From assembly GCA_022821275.1 (NCBI GenBank), contig JAJEDY010000024.1, positions 29,432-93,431 of the forward strand: a stretch of 64,000 nucleotides of DNA, read 5' to 3'. Made by a program: the position numbers and the translations under genes. This DNA is from Candidatus Latescibacterota bacterium. Its GTDB lineage: Bacteria > Latescibacterota > UBA2968. This document shows, one piece after another, positions 8,756 to 17,898 of the stretch. The notes below the pieces were generated by a model, which saw nothing but the letters and a program-made list of their open reading frames with translations, made no database searches and was not told the DNA's origin. How positions within the stretch are numbered: position 1 is the first letter of the stretch; each line of letters opens with the position of its first letter.

Positions 8756-9760
8756 TTAGAACCACCTGATGACGGCACCGATAATGTTTTTGTCTTCGCC
8801 GTTGAGGATATCGCGATATAGCCCCGGCGCATCTGAAGACGCGACCTCATGGGTGATGGTGTGGTGCCAAGGGAGAACACCAGTGCCCATGTTTTTGATA
8901 ACGGCGCGACGACAGGGAGCTTCGCCGTCGTTGCAGGGATAGTACATGGTGAGGCGTTTTCCGTGGGGCGGTAAGAAATTGTAAGAGATGGGGTGGCGGC
9001 CGTAGTTGCCCTGAAGGATGAAGGTTCCATGGGTGCGGCAAAGGGCAATGGCCGGGTCAATGCAGGCGGGTATGCCCGTGCATTCGAAAACGACATCGGC
9101 ACCGTCGGGGGCAATGTCGCGGACCGCCTGGTTTGCATCCGCGCTCTGAATGAGATGGTCGGCACCGAGTTTTTGCGCGATGTCGAGGCGGTTGGTCTCC
9201 AGGTCTATGGCGATGACTTCACAGCCCCGGTGGCTGCATGCAGCGACGACGCCCAGGCCGACGAGGCCACAGCCGTACACGACAACGCGGTCGCCCATTC
9301 GAGGATTGGCCATATCCACGCCGTTGAGGCCCACAGCGGGCATGACGAATGAGCTGGCGGCGGCTTCATCGACGCCTTCGGACAGGTGAGCGACAAAGGC
9401 TCGCGGCCCCTGTGTGTCCAGGATTGCGGCAGAGGTGTGCGCGCCCTGGCTGGCAGAGACTTTCTGACCGGATGTAGCCAGGGAGAAGACGCGGTTCCAG
9501 CGGTAATAGACGCGGTCGCCAACGGCAAATCCGACCGTATCCTTGCCGATGTGTTCGACCGTGCCGACGGCCTGATAACCCGTACACAGGGGATAGGGAC
9601 CGTAGTCGAGCTTGCGGGTGATGGCGGCAAATTCAGTGCCGATGCTGACGCCGGAATATCGGGTTCGCACCGCGATTTGGTCGGGGCGTGGATCGGGGAG
9701 GATGATGTCTTCGCAGGCAAAGGTGGGACCCTCATGGGTGATGAGTGCTGTAGCTTGCAT
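8756..9760 (-). CDS. Zinc-type alcohol dehydrogenase (MDR superfamily)
   Basis: A 334-residue medium-chain dehydrogenase. The GroES-like N-terminal domain carries TRYSGVSIGTEFAAI in place of the usual CGxDxH segment, followed by GYQAVGTVEHIG. The nucleotide-binding domain has VVVYGCGLVGLGVVAAC and EVIAIDLETNRLDIA. The four-Cys structural zinc loop is missing, as in the branch related to bi-domain oxidoreductases and sorbitol-dehydrogenase-like proteins. It is encoded between a PhyH gene and a Gfo/Idh/MocA gene with 16-bp gaps. The three may act in sequence on one hydroxylated or oxidised sugar derivative, which is an inference from context only. Confidence 0.75.
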   Translation of the reverse strand: MQATALITHEGPTFACEDIILPDPRPDQIAVRTRYSGVSIGTEFAAITRKLDYGPYPLCTGYQAVGTVEHIGKDTVGFAVGDRVYYRWNRVFSLATSGQKVSASQGAHTSAAILDTQGPRAFVAHLSEGVDEAAASSFVMPAVGLNGVDMANPRMGDRVVVYGCGLVGLGVVAACSHRGCEVIAIDLETNRLDIAQKLGADHLIQSADANQAVRDIAPDGADVVFECTGIPACIDPAIALCRTHGTFILQGNYGRHPISYNFLPPHGKRLTMYYPCNDGEAPCRRAVIKNMGTGVLPWHHTITHEVASSDAPGLYRDILNGEDKNIIGAVIRWF

Positions 9761-9776
9761 GCTTTAGCCTTTTCTT

Positions 9777-10568
9777 TTATGGTTTGAGGTATTCGCCGGG
9801 GAGGCGAGACCCCTCGTACTTTTGATCGGGGTCGCGGTTGGCTATGACTTCGGGGATATCCCCTTCCCAGTAGTCTGGTACATCAGTGGTGGGGCGTCTG
9901 TGCCAGGCGAGAATCAGGGTTCTGCGCTCATCTGTGTAATTTCTGCCAGCAGAATGCAGGATGCGGGCATCGCCCAATACCAGCGAGCGCGCAGAGACGG
10001 GGACATTGACCTCATCGGGGTGGTCGCTGAACATGATGGGATGCGTTTCTTCTATAAATCGGGCGCCCTGTTCATGCGCTGGCACCAGTTGATCGTGGAG
10101 TGGTATGCGCTTGAGATGGGTGCCGGGGATGACTTTCAAACAGCCGTTTTCCACTGCGGTATCGGTTAGATAATAATTCAGAAATATGATCTGCGGCCAG
10201 GGGGAACAACTGATGGGGTCGTTCCATTGCATCCAGTCCTGGTGCCAGTAGAGCGGTGGTCCTTTGGCTTCTTTGGTGAGGATGATGATGCCGCCGCTGG
10301 TTTGAAAATCTCCAAAGCCCAGTTGTTCGAGTGCCCGCCGCGAGGGTTCCCATTCCAGCAGTTTTTGGATGATCGAATTGTCTTCACCGCGCACATTCAC
10401 GTGTTGGCCCTGATATCTGAACTCCTCGTGCTCAGTGTGATTGGCGATTAGCCGCTCGGATTCACCGCGCAGTTCTTCGAGGAACTCGTCTGTCAAAATA
10501 TCGTCGATGACGCAGTACCCATCGCGGAGCATGTTCTCCCGTGTTTGCAGGGCTGTTTCGGGGGTCAT
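9777..10568 (-). CDS. Phytanoyl-CoA dioxygenase (PhyH) family Fe(II)/2-oxoglutarate oxygenase
   Basis: A 263-residue double-stranded beta-helix oxygenase. The metal triad is visible: His-x-Asp in LYWHQDWMQW and the distal His in DARILHSAGRNYTDERR, whose Arg would hold 2-oxoglutarate. The central ENGCLKVIPGTHLKR is the family's usual turn. It is the first gene of the minus-strand run, transcribed away from the divergent PAP2-like gene, so the promoter should lie in 10569-10742. PhyH members hydroxylate many small molecules in bacteria. The substrate here is unknown, but the adjacent dehydrogenases suggest an oxidation series. Confidence 0.85.
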   Translation of the reverse strand: MTPETALQTRENMLRDGYCVIDDILTDEFLEELRGESERLIANHTEHEEFRYQGQHVNVRGEDNSIIQKLLEWEPSRRALEQLGFGDFQTSGGIIILTKEAKGPPLYWHQDWMQWNDPISCSPWPQIIFLNYYLTDTAVENGCLKVIPGTHLKRIPLHDQLVPAHEQGARFIEETHPIMFSDHPDEVNVPVSARSLVLGDARILHSAGRNYTDERRTLILAWHRRPTTDVPDYWEGDIPEVIANRDPDQKYEGSRLPGEYLKP

Positions 10569-10742
10569 GTTGCGCTCCTCTTTTTCGAGAAGTGTATAAT
10601 TCTTTGTGATAGTTAGCGGATGATGGCAGCAAAATAGTTTAATGCAAAGGTGTTGTCAAGGTATCGTATTCGAGAGCAAAAACTTGAGTTTTGATTTCTG
10701 AGCAAGGTTCATTATTTTGTCTAAAAAATGATAGGAAGGCTT

Positions 10743-11327
10743 ATGGTTGATAAAGAGAAGTTTGCCATGTACATTTCTCGGGTTTTAAATCCCGTATTTG
10801 TGCTGGGGGTTGTGGTTGTGCTGGTGTCTCTTGAGGCGTCTGGATCGGGTACCTGGATTGTATTGTGTGTGTTGGTCTCGCTGTTTTTTACTGTTTTTGC
10901 ACCCTGGGGCGTGGTGTTGTACATGCGTCGTCGGGGTGAGATCAGCGAGTTGTTTATTCCCAAACGTCGCGACCGGCTGCGACCGCTTTTCTTTTTTACG
11001 GCGAGTTCCTGGATGGGTGTTGGTATTCTTTATCTGATACACTCGCCGACCGCGCTGTATGCGCTGATGGTCTGTGTCGCAGTTCTGGGTGCTCTATCGC
11101 TTTTGATAACGATGCAGTGGAAAATCAGCTTACACGCCCTGGGACTTTGGGCTGCCTGTGGCGTGGTAATCGCGCTTTATGGCAGTTGGTGGACTGTTGT
11201 TCCCGCCGGGCTGGTTTCGTGGGCGCGGCTCGTATTACAAGCCCATTCTGTATCTCAAGTTCTGGTGGGTAGTATTGTGGGGGCTGGGGTTGCGTTTTTC
11301 ATTTTTGGCTATATGCTCAACACATGA
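10743..11327 (+). CDS. Small polytopic membrane protein, PAP2-like
   Basis: A 194-residue protein with about six hydrophobic helices. I chose ATG 10743, which has AGGAAGG just upstream, over ATG 10728. The C-terminal half resembles a degraded PAP2 phosphatase: ISLHA where SGH is usual, then SWARLVLQAHSVSQ where the SRxxxxxHxxxD motif is expected (Arg and His kept, the final Asp replaced by Gln). RRDRLRP earlier might be the first motif. It could be a lipid phosphatase or an inactive relative. The call rests on this weak pattern. Its stop is 12 bp before the enolase-family gene, with which it probably forms an operon. Confidence 0.45.
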   Translation: MVDKEKFAMYISRVLNPVFVLGVVVVLVSLEASGSGTWIVLCVLVSLFFTVFAPWGVVLYMRRRGEISELFIPKRRDRLRPLFFFTASSWMGVGILYLIHSPTALYALMVCVAVLGALSLLITMQWKISLHALGLWAACGVVIALYGSWWTVVPAGLVSWARLVLQAHSVSQVLVGSIVGAGVAFFIFGYMLNT

Positions 11328-11339
11328 ATTGGAGGAGTT

Positions 11340-12545
11340 ATGAAGATTAAATCCATTGAAGCTGTGAATGTTTCTATCCCACAACAGAAGCCGATAACAC
11401 CCGCGCGTCGTTCGAGCTGGCGGCATTCGTCGCCGATTGGTCTGCCGATGAATAAATATCCGGAGTTTCCGCCAGATGTGCCGGGCAAGTCGCCGGGTAT
11501 TGGCGGGCGGGGTGTATGGGTTAAAATAACGGCTGAGGACGGTACATGGGGCCTGGGCAGAACGGGATTTGGCGAACCGGTTGCCGCACTGGTCGATGCT
11601 TTTTACGCACCACTATTGGAAGGACGCGATTGTTTTGCGACAGAGCATCTCAACGATATGATGTGGCGGGCTTCCAAAAGGCATGGGTCGCTGGGGTTGT
11701 CTGCTTGCGCTCAGAGTGCAATTGATCTGGCTCTGTGGGATTTGAAGGGGAAGTTACTCGATCAGCCCGTTTACAGATTGCTTGGGGGCCCATCTCGTGA
11801 GAAGATACGGTGTTATTGTACAGGTGATGATCTGGATTGGTCGATGGAGCTTGGTTTTGAGGCGTTTAAAATTACGAATCCCGTGCATTATGAGCAGGGT
11901 ATCACGGGTATAAATATTATGGAGGAAAAGGTCGCCCTTGCCCGAGAAACTGTGGGGGTGAATGCCGAGTTGATGATCAATCCCGTGATGGCTTATGATG
12001 TGGAGTTTGCCATTCGTCTGGGGGAAAGGCTCAGGCCCTACGAATTGAAGTGGATGGAAGAGCCGCTGTTTCCAGAAGATCTCGAAGGGCATATTCAATT
12101 GAAAAAAGCCATGACCTGGATCCCTATTGCAACGGGTGAGGATCACCACACGCGGATTCCGTTTCGTCAACTCGTGGAGAATCGCTGTGTGGATGTCGTG
12201 CAACCCGATTTGCACTGGTGTGGGGGGATGACCGAAGCCGTAAAGATTCACCATATTGCCGAGGCCGCCGGTATTAAGAGCAGCCCGCACGGGGGCTGTA
12301 ATTCGGCTTATGGACAGCATTTTTGCTATGCGATGCCCGAGTGTACTCTGTGTGAATTTCATTTGAGTACACCCGTGGGTGTGCCTCTGGAAGAGGTCGC
12401 GCGAATGCCGGGTGTGTCCGTGCCCAAAGATGGCTATCTGGTGCCTTCGGATGCGCCGGGATTTGGTATGGATATTGCCGAGGATTGGATTACACCCTGG
12501 GATCACGGGCGTTTAAGCACGGGTGGCGAGCATGTGATTTTATAA
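11340..12545 (+). CDS. Enolase-superfamily acid sugar dehydratase, L-rhamnonate dehydratase-like
   Basis: A 401-residue enolase-superfamily enzyme with a GGAG Shine-Dalgarno. Long stretches resemble L-rhamnonate dehydratase (RhmD): DLALWDLKGKLLDQPVYRLL, CYCTGDDLDW, QPDLHWCGGMTEAVKIHHIA and SSPHGG, where His317 fits the catalytic His of the His-Asp dyad. Of the three barrel metal ligands, Glu240 (KWMEEP) and Glu267 (TGEDHHT) are present. The first position, Asp in RhmD, is Asn214 here (LMINPVMAYDV). The family dehydrates aldonic acids to 2-keto-3-deoxy acids. The Asn change may alter metal binding or substrate. No aldolase or kinase gene is adjacent. Confidence 0.8.
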   Translation: MKIKSIEAVNVSIPQQKPITPARRSSWRHSSPIGLPMNKYPEFPPDVPGKSPGIGGRGVWVKITAEDGTWGLGRTGFGEPVAALVDAFYAPLLEGRDCFATEHLNDMMWRASKRHGSLGLSACAQSAIDLALWDLKGKLLDQPVYRLLGGPSREKIRCYCTGDDLDWSMELGFEAFKITNPVHYEQGITGINIMEEKVALARETVGVNAELMINPVMAYDVEFAIRLGERLRPYELKWMEEPLFPEDLEGHIQLKKAMTWIPIATGEDHHTRIPFRQLVENRCVDVVQPDLHWCGGMTEAVKIHHIAEAAGIKSSPHGGCNSAYGQHFCYAMPECTLCEFHLSTPVGVPLEEVARMPGVSVPKDGYLVPSDAPGFGMDIAEDWITPWDHGRLSTGGEHVIL

Positions 12546-12552
12546 AAAAGAA

Positions 12553-12577
12553 GAGCGGGTGAAACCTCCACCCGCTC
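12553..12577 (-). terminator. Rho-independent terminator between convergent genes
   Basis: Perfect 9-bp stem GAGCGGGTG/CACCCGCTC with a 7-nt loop. Read on the minus strand it is followed by TTCTTTTTTA, so it mainly ends the outer-membrane protein gene at 12603-13436. Read on the plus strand the tail is weak. Confidence 0.75.
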
Positions 12578-12602
12578 AAATTTAATGCCTCGTGGTCCTT
12601 CC

Positions 12603-13436
12603 CTACTTTTGATAAGAAATTCCCACCGCCCATATGTTGCCAGCGAAAGCCTTGCGTCCGCTGACGGTCATACGCATGGAGGTCTCGAGGCTCAGGTTTT
12701 GATTCAGGCCAATCAGAACCGTGGGGACAACATAGGTGGTGCGTCTGTCATCGCCTCTTAAGCCTTCCAATTTGAGGGCGAGGAGAAATTTGTCCGTGAG
12801 ACTATAGCCTATTTCGGCGTTGTAAATCAATTCTTCTGGCGGGTCGTAGCCCGTCTCATTTTCTTGCCGCAGGCGAACCCCCAGGTCGATGTTGGCGTAC
12901 ATCGGGGCGGGATAAAGAGATCCGCCGATTTGAAAGATAACATCAAAATCCCATTGGCCCTCGCTTACGGATATGGCTTCGGGCGCTGGGCGATATTCAC
13001 CTATTGGGGCTTTGAATCCGAGTTTCAGGGTGGCTACAATAGCTTGTTGTACGAGGTTGATTTTTGTGTATCCCCTCAGGTCGCCAATACCCGATTCTTT
13101 TGCATTCTCCTCTGGGAGACCTACAGCGGAGGCAATATCTACGAATTTATTGCCACAGTAAGGGATTTGAATGCCGATATCGACGCGGTCGCTCATGCCG
13201 TAAAATACATCTAAAAATAACTGGTTGGACTTGTAAGTAGCGGGAAATTCTCCCACTTCTCCATCGGGCAAATAGTGTTCTGATGTCGATTGCACCAGGA
13301 GGTTGAGTTTGCTCCACATCTGGCCCTTTTGAAGTGTCCATGCACCTGCATAAGCGGTATGCGGTAAAAGGGCGCAGAGCGCAATGGCGAGAAGGAACTT
13401 TATATATGGATTAGAATGTGGTGTGGAAATGCTCAT
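12603..13436 (-). CDS. Outer-membrane beta-barrel-like protein (first of tandem pair)
   Basis: A 277-residue exported protein with signal peptide YIKFLLAIALCALLPHTAYA and mature start GAWTLQKGQMWSKL. The rest is built of alternating amphipathic strands (DVFYGMSDRVDIGIQIPY, YANIDLGVRLRQ, NAEIGYSLTDKFLLALKLEG) and ends in an aromatic-containing strand (WAVGISYQK), as expected for a small outer-membrane barrel related to transport or pollutant-uptake porins. It is a paralogue of the protein encoded just upstream at 13593-14483, sharing the HTAYAGAWTL junction and much of the strand pattern. Function unknown. Confidence 0.7.
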   Translation of the reverse strand: MSISTPHSNPYIKFLLAIALCALLPHTAYAGAWTLQKGQMWSKLNLLVQSTSEHYLPDGEVGEFPATYKSNQLFLDVFYGMSDRVDIGIQIPYCGNKFVDIASAVGLPEENAKESGIGDLRGYTKINLVQQAIVATLKLGFKAPIGEYRPAPEAISVSEGQWDFDVIFQIGGSLYPAPMYANIDLGVRLRQENETGYDPPEELIYNAEIGYSLTDKFLLALKLEGLRGDDRRTTYVVPTVLIGLNQNLSLETSMRMTVSGRKAFAGNIWAVGISYQK

Positions 13437-13592
13437 TTCGGTCCTTTCTAATGAGGTGGTTTACCATAAGCAGCCCAGCGGTAATCGGTCCGCTGTTCAA
13501 ACTGCTTTTGTGTGAAAATACACAAAAGAAGGATTTTTTACAATATGGTAAATACAGATTTTGGGGAAGACATCCAACAAGCAGAGATAGAG

Positions 13593-14483
13593 TCACATTT
13601 TATCCAGAGGACTCGAATATGAAATCCCCGCGGTCCATATATGTCCGGCGGGGAAATTGCGCCCACCAGTGCTTATACGCACCGAGGTTTCAAAGCTCAG
13701 GTTTTGAAAGGGGCCTATGAGGAGCGTGGGCGCGAAATAGGTAATGCGCCTGATATCGCTGGATAGTTTGAGGCCCAATACGCGAGATGGTTTGCCTTTG
13801 ATGCCTTCTAATTTGAGGACGAGGAGGAGCTTGTCGATGGGATTATAACCTATTTCTGAGTTCAAAAACCACTCGTCGCCAGGGTCGTAATCGGTGGTAC
13901 TATTTTTGCGGCGTAAGCGATATCCCAGATCGATGTTGGCGTACAGTGGAAAGGGCCAGAAAGATCGACCGATTTGTGCTATTAATTCAAAATCCCATTG
14001 GCCTTCACCTGCGGAAATAATTCCATCCTGGTTTTGAAACTTGCCTGTGGGGCCTTTGGTTCCCAATTTTATTGTGCCCACAACGGGGGTTTGCACAACG
14101 TTGATTTTGGCAAGTCCTCGCATGTCGCCAAATCCCGATGCGATATTCGTCGGTCTGAAGCCGACGTTTTCAAATTCTCGGCGGTAGTAGGGTATTTGTA
14201 CGCCGAAGTCGATGCGATCGTTCAGGCCGTAAAACAGGTCGATAAAGAGTGCCTGTGAATTGTAGTGCCCATTTTCGCGATAGTGCGCGCGGTCTCCGGG
14301 TTCATAGAGGCGATTGAGGTCGGGTCCGCGACCTGCGCCCCCAACGGCTACATATTCTTCATTTGTCGATTGCGCCATGCCTGTGATTTTGCCCCAGATA
14401 TGGCCTTTTGCGAGTGTCCAGGCACCTGCATAAGCGGTATGGGGCAAAAGTATGAAGAGGGCGAGCCAATAAAAGCGGTGCAT
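13593..14483 (-). CDS. Outer-membrane beta-barrel-like protein (second of tandem pair)
   Basis: A 296-residue paralogue of the 12603-13436 product. The signal peptide is MHRFYWLALFILLPHTAYA and the mature protein starts GAWTLAKGHIWGK. Shared landmarks include LFIDLFYGLNDRIDFGVQIP, EGQWDFELIAQIG, PLYANIDLGYRLRRK and the final strand WTAGISYSS. A TTG four codons upstream is also in frame, but ATG 14483 is preferred. The gap of about 150 bp to the first copy could hold a separate promoter. These proteins carry no recognisable enzyme motif. Confidence 0.7.
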   Translation of the reverse strand: MHRFYWLALFILLPHTAYAGAWTLAKGHIWGKITGMAQSTNEEYVAVGGAGRGPDLNRLYEPGDRAHYRENGHYNSQALFIDLFYGLNDRIDFGVQIPYYRREFENVGFRPTNIASGFGDMRGLAKINVVQTPVVGTIKLGTKGPTGKFQNQDGIISAGEGQWDFELIAQIGRSFWPFPLYANIDLGYRLRRKNSTTDYDPGDEWFLNSEIGYNPIDKLLLVLKLEGIKGKPSRVLGLKLSSDIRRITYFAPTLLIGPFQNLSFETSVRISTGGRNFPAGHIWTAGISYSSPLDKM

Positions 14484-14555
14484 GGAGGCGTCCAAAATTC
14501 AGGCGAATTGCCGTGCGGCGATTCGCCTGTGTGTTTTTTAGAGGGGCATGGCTGT

Positions 14556-15743
14556 CTAATAAATGCCGGTATTCTGCCAGAAGGTTGCCCAGGCGAACCA
14601 GAAGGCATTGTGGGCAGGTAGTTGTTTTAAGGTCCTATTTTCAAGTGGCCCGGCAATAGCTTCACCTTTGAGGTTCCAGGTGCTGTCCGTTTCCCTGTCG
14701 CGCAGCAGAAAGGGATAGACCGTATCGCGGGGGAGCGATTTCTCAAATGTGAGAGTCTGACCGTTGACCACCCGGTCAAAGGGTATTGCGTATTGCTCTC
14801 TCTCGTAAAAGATTACGAGAATGGGGTTGCCCGCGACTACGTCGTTGATGATGGCTTCTGTCCCCATGGTGGGAAAGGGATAGGCTTTGGCTGTTTCGCC
14901 AAAACGGATACCCAGTGTGAGGGTTTTGGGCGGGAATAGCTGCGCAGTTGGATTGTCGGTCAAACTGGGAAAGGAGGGGAAAAGTGGTGCGGTATTCGGA
15001 CTTCGATAGTCGCCATAGGGATAAGTGCGGTATCTACTGGGCGCGTAAATACCCGTATCGGCACTGATGACTTTGGAATCGGGATAGAGTTGTTTCCAGT
15101 AGCGCCAGGTGGTTTCGATTACGGGCAGGAGTTGTAATTCTTCGGTTTCACCTTCAACCGGGATGTGGATCATCTGGGGATACAGGATACCCTGTTGACG
15201 ACGGTCGTACATAATGAGGTTGTTGTTGAATAACAGACCGGAAACCCCACAATGGATGCGCGATTCGTCATTACCCCGTCCGTTAAAGATGAGTCCCGTT
15301 CCCGTCAGTGGGCAAAAGCTCACGACAATGGGTTGTTCGCCAACCACATCGTTGATGATTTCGTGCCACCAGCCCATGTTGTGGGGATAGGCTTTGGCTT
15401 CGCCGTTGAGAACCACGCCGAGTACGAGGTCCTCATCGCTGAGGTAAGCGGCTTCGCTGGATGTGAGTTCGACAAATTGGGGGTCGGTGAGCGCCGGAAT
15501 ACCATCGGGAGGTACGCCGCCCGATAGTATTCTGTCTTTGGGAAACTCGCTGAGAAAATTGCCGCCTGCTTGCGGTTCGCGATTGATTGAACCTGAGGTT
15601 TGCGTATTGCCGGATGTCGTGTCGCCAGAGTCGGCAGGAGGATTCCCCGAGTCCCCTGGTCCCAGCGTATCATTGCTCTTGCCTCCACAGGTCATCAGGC
15701 AAAATAGCGCGAACAGGATTGTGCTTTTGAGAAAAATTTTCAC
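14556..15743 (-). CDS. DUF3179-domain lipoprotein
   Basis: A 395-residue lipoprotein. The signal peptide ends in LMTC, a lipobox, and a Gly/Ser/Thr-rich linker of about 45 residues follows. The DUF3179 region starts near KDRILSGGVPPDGIPAL and includes VLGVVLNGEAKAYP, WWHEIINDVVGEQPIVVSFC and SGLLFNNNLIMYDR, all family hallmarks. The family's Cys-x2-Thr-type segment (FCPLTGTG) is present. DUF3179 proteins are exported and their biochemical role is not established. The gene is divergent from uvrB and stands alone. Confidence 0.85.
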   Translation of the reverse strand: MKIFLKSTILFALFCLMTCGGKSNDTLGPGDSGNPPADSGDTTSGNTQTSGSINREPQAGGNFLSEFPKDRILSGGVPPDGIPALTDPQFVELTSSEAAYLSDEDLVLGVVLNGEAKAYPHNMGWWHEIINDVVGEQPIVVSFCPLTGTGLIFNGRGNDESRIHCGVSGLLFNNNLIMYDRRQQGILYPQMIHIPVEGETEELQLLPVIETTWRYWKQLYPDSKVISADTGIYAPSRYRTYPYGDYRSPNTAPLFPSFPSLTDNPTAQLFPPKTLTLGIRFGETAKAYPFPTMGTEAIINDVVAGNPILVIFYEREQYAIPFDRVVNGQTLTFEKSLPRDTVYPFLLRDRETDSTWNLKGEAIAGPLENRTLKQLPAHNAFWFAWATFWQNTGIY

Positions 15744-15902
15744 GGGAAGTTCCTGTGTGTACTCCCGCAGGTAAAAACAGCGGGGTTGACCTTGCGTTTC
15801 AGTAGTTCTCTGTCTAAATTAAAGTAGTTATGGGGTGTGAGTCAAGAGGGGGCTGGGGACTGGGGGCTGGAACCGACCACTGTTTATCCGGGGAAAATCA
15901 TT

Positions 15903-17891
15903 ATGCCGCGATTTGAAGTGATATCGCCTTTTGAGCCTGCAGGCGATCAGCCCCAGGCGATTGAAGAACTCGCTCAGGGGATTCGAGATGGGCTACCATA
16001 CCAGACTTTGATGGGAGCAACAGGTACGGGTAAGACGTTTTCAATGTCCAAGGTGATTGAATCTGTTCAAAAGCCCACGCTCGTAATTTCCCACAACAAA
16101 ACCCTGGCGGCACAACTCTACGGTGAGTTTCGGAGTTTTTTCCCGAATAATGCCGTGGAGTATTTTATTTCGTATTACGATTATTACCAGCCCGAAGCTT
16201 ATAAGCCGGTGACGGATACGTTTATTGAAAAAGAGGCGGATATCAACGATGAGATCAACCGCTTGCGCCTGCGCGCGACAAGTGCTTTGATGGAGCGGCG
16301 AGATGTGATCATTGTGGCGAGTGTGTCGTGTATTTACGGTATTGGCAATCCGGATGAATACGAAGATCATCTGGTGATTCTGGATCGCGGTGCAGAGATG
16401 GATCGCGATGCGATGTTGCGCAAGCTGGTGGATATCCATTTTACGCGCAATGATGTGGCTTTTGAGCCTGCCGCATTTCGGGTGCGCGGCGATGTGGTCG
16501 AGATTTATCCGCCCGAGCGCGAGCATCCGGTGCGCGTGGAGTTTTTTGGCGATGAGATCGACGCGTTGAGTGAGGTGCATCCCGTGACGGGCGAGGTGCT
16601 TGCGGAGCGCGACCGACTTGTCATTTATCCGGCGAAGCACTTTGTGACCAGTGGCAATCGCATTGAAAAGGCCATTGTTCAGGTTGAAGTGGATTTGGCC
16701 AAACAATTAGAGGCGTTTAATGATCAGGGCAAGTTGTTGGAGGCGCAGCGGCTGGAGATGCGCACGCGCTACGATATCGAGATGATGCGCGAGATTGGTT
16801 TTTGTCAGGGTATTGAAAATTATTCGCGGTATATCGATGGGAGAAACCCCGGGGAAGCACCTTATGTGTTATTGGATTATTTTTCGGATGATTTTCTGAT
16901 TGTGCTGGATGAATCCCATGTGACGATTCCGCAGTTGCGCGGGATGTGGAATGGAGATCGGTCTCGCAAAGAGGTGTTGATAGAGCACGGGTTCAGGTTG
17001 CCCGCGGCATTGGATAATCGCCCGTTGTATTTTGAGGAGTTTGAACGGAAGGCAAAGCAGGTTGTTTTTATGTCGGCGACACCTGCTGATTACGAGTTAG
17101 AACAGTGTCAGGGCGTGGTGGTGGAGCAGGTGATTCGTCCGACGGGGTTGCTCGATCCCGAGATGGTGGTACAGCCTGTGCGCGGACAGGTTGATGATCT
17201 TATCGAGGAATCGCGGGTTCGGGTGGAACGCGGCGACCGCGTGCTGGTGACGACGCTGACCAAGCGCATGGCAGAGGATTTGTCGGAGTATATGCGCGAG
17301 TTGGGTATCAAGGCGCGCTATATGCACTCAGATGTCGATTCGCTCGAGCGCGTGGCAATTATCAGGGATTTGCGTTTGGGTGAGTTCGATGTGCTCGTGG
17401 GGGTGAATTTGCTGCGCGAGGGGTTGGATCTGCCAGAGGTGTCGCTGGTCGCTATTCTGGATGCGGATAAGGAAGGGTTTTTGCGGTCGGAGCGGTCGCT
17501 GATTCAGACGGCTGGGCGCGCCGCGCGGAATGCCAGAGGTACGGTTATTCTATATGCGGATAAGGTGACGGATTCGATGCAGCGCGCCATTGATGAGACG
17601 AATCGCCGCCGGGCGTTGCAGGAGGAGTATAATATCATACACGGCATTACGCCTGAGACGCTTTACAAGACCAGAGAAGAGATTCTCCAGACGACGGCTG
17701 TGGCCGATGAGAAAGCAGAAGAGTTGCCAATGGTTGCCGAAGAATCGCCAGAGTATGTGGATGGAACCAATCGGCTGGATATAATCGAAGAATTGACCCG
17801 CAAGATGGGCGAAGCGGCTGAGAATCTGGAGTTTGAGAAGGCGGCGCAATATCGCGATGAGATTGCGAGGTTAAAGGCAGAGGTTGCGTAG
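15903..17891 (+). CDS. uvrB: Excinuclease ABC subunit B (UvrB)
   Basis: UvrB of nucleotide excision repair, 662 residues, the usual length. It receives DNA from UvrA, opens it around the lesion with its beta-hairpin and recruits UvrC. Visible features are Walker A GATGTGKT (residues 38-45), the beta-hairpin segment [10 protein letters not shown], Walker B-like VLDESHVT, helicase motif [15 protein letters not shown] and the C-terminal UVR motif ([10 protein letters not shown]) that binds UvrC. ATG 15903 starts [16 protein letters not shown] 66 bp upstream is in frame but adds a non-conserved tail. The next gene, a DNA methyltransferase, starts 7 bp after the stop. Confidence 0.97.
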   Translation: MPRFEVISPFEPAGDQPQAIEELAQGIRDGLPYQTLMGATGTGKTFSMSKVIESVQKPTLVISHNKTLAAQLYGEFRSFFPNNAVEYFISYYDYYQPEAYKPVTDTFIEKEADINDEINRLRLRATSALMERRDVIIVASVSCIYGIGNPDEYEDHLVILDRGAEMDRDAMLRKLVDIHFTRNDVAFEPAAFRVRGDVVEIYPPEREHPVRVEFFGDEIDALSEVHPVTGEVLAERDRLVIYPAKHFVTSGNRIEKAIVQVEVDLAKQLEAFNDQGKLLEAQRLEMRTRYDIEMMREIGFCQGIENYSRYIDGRNPGEAPYVLLDYFSDDFLIVLDESHVTIPQLRGMWNGDRSRKEVLIEHGFRLPAALDNRPLYFEEFERKAKQVVFMSATPADYELEQCQGVVVEQVIRPTGLLDPEMVVQPVRGQVDDLIEESRVRVERGDRVLVTTLTKRMAEDLSEYMRELGIKARYMHSDVDSLERVAIIRDLRLGEFDVLVGVNLLREGLDLPEVSLVAILDADKEGFLRSERSLIQTAGRAARNARGTVILYADKVTDSMQRAIDETNRRRALQEEYNIIHGITPETLYKTREEILQTTAVADEKAEELPMVAEESPEYVDGTNRLDIIEELTRKMGEAAENLEFEKAAQYRDEIARLKAEVA

Positions 17892-17898
17892 AGGGTCT

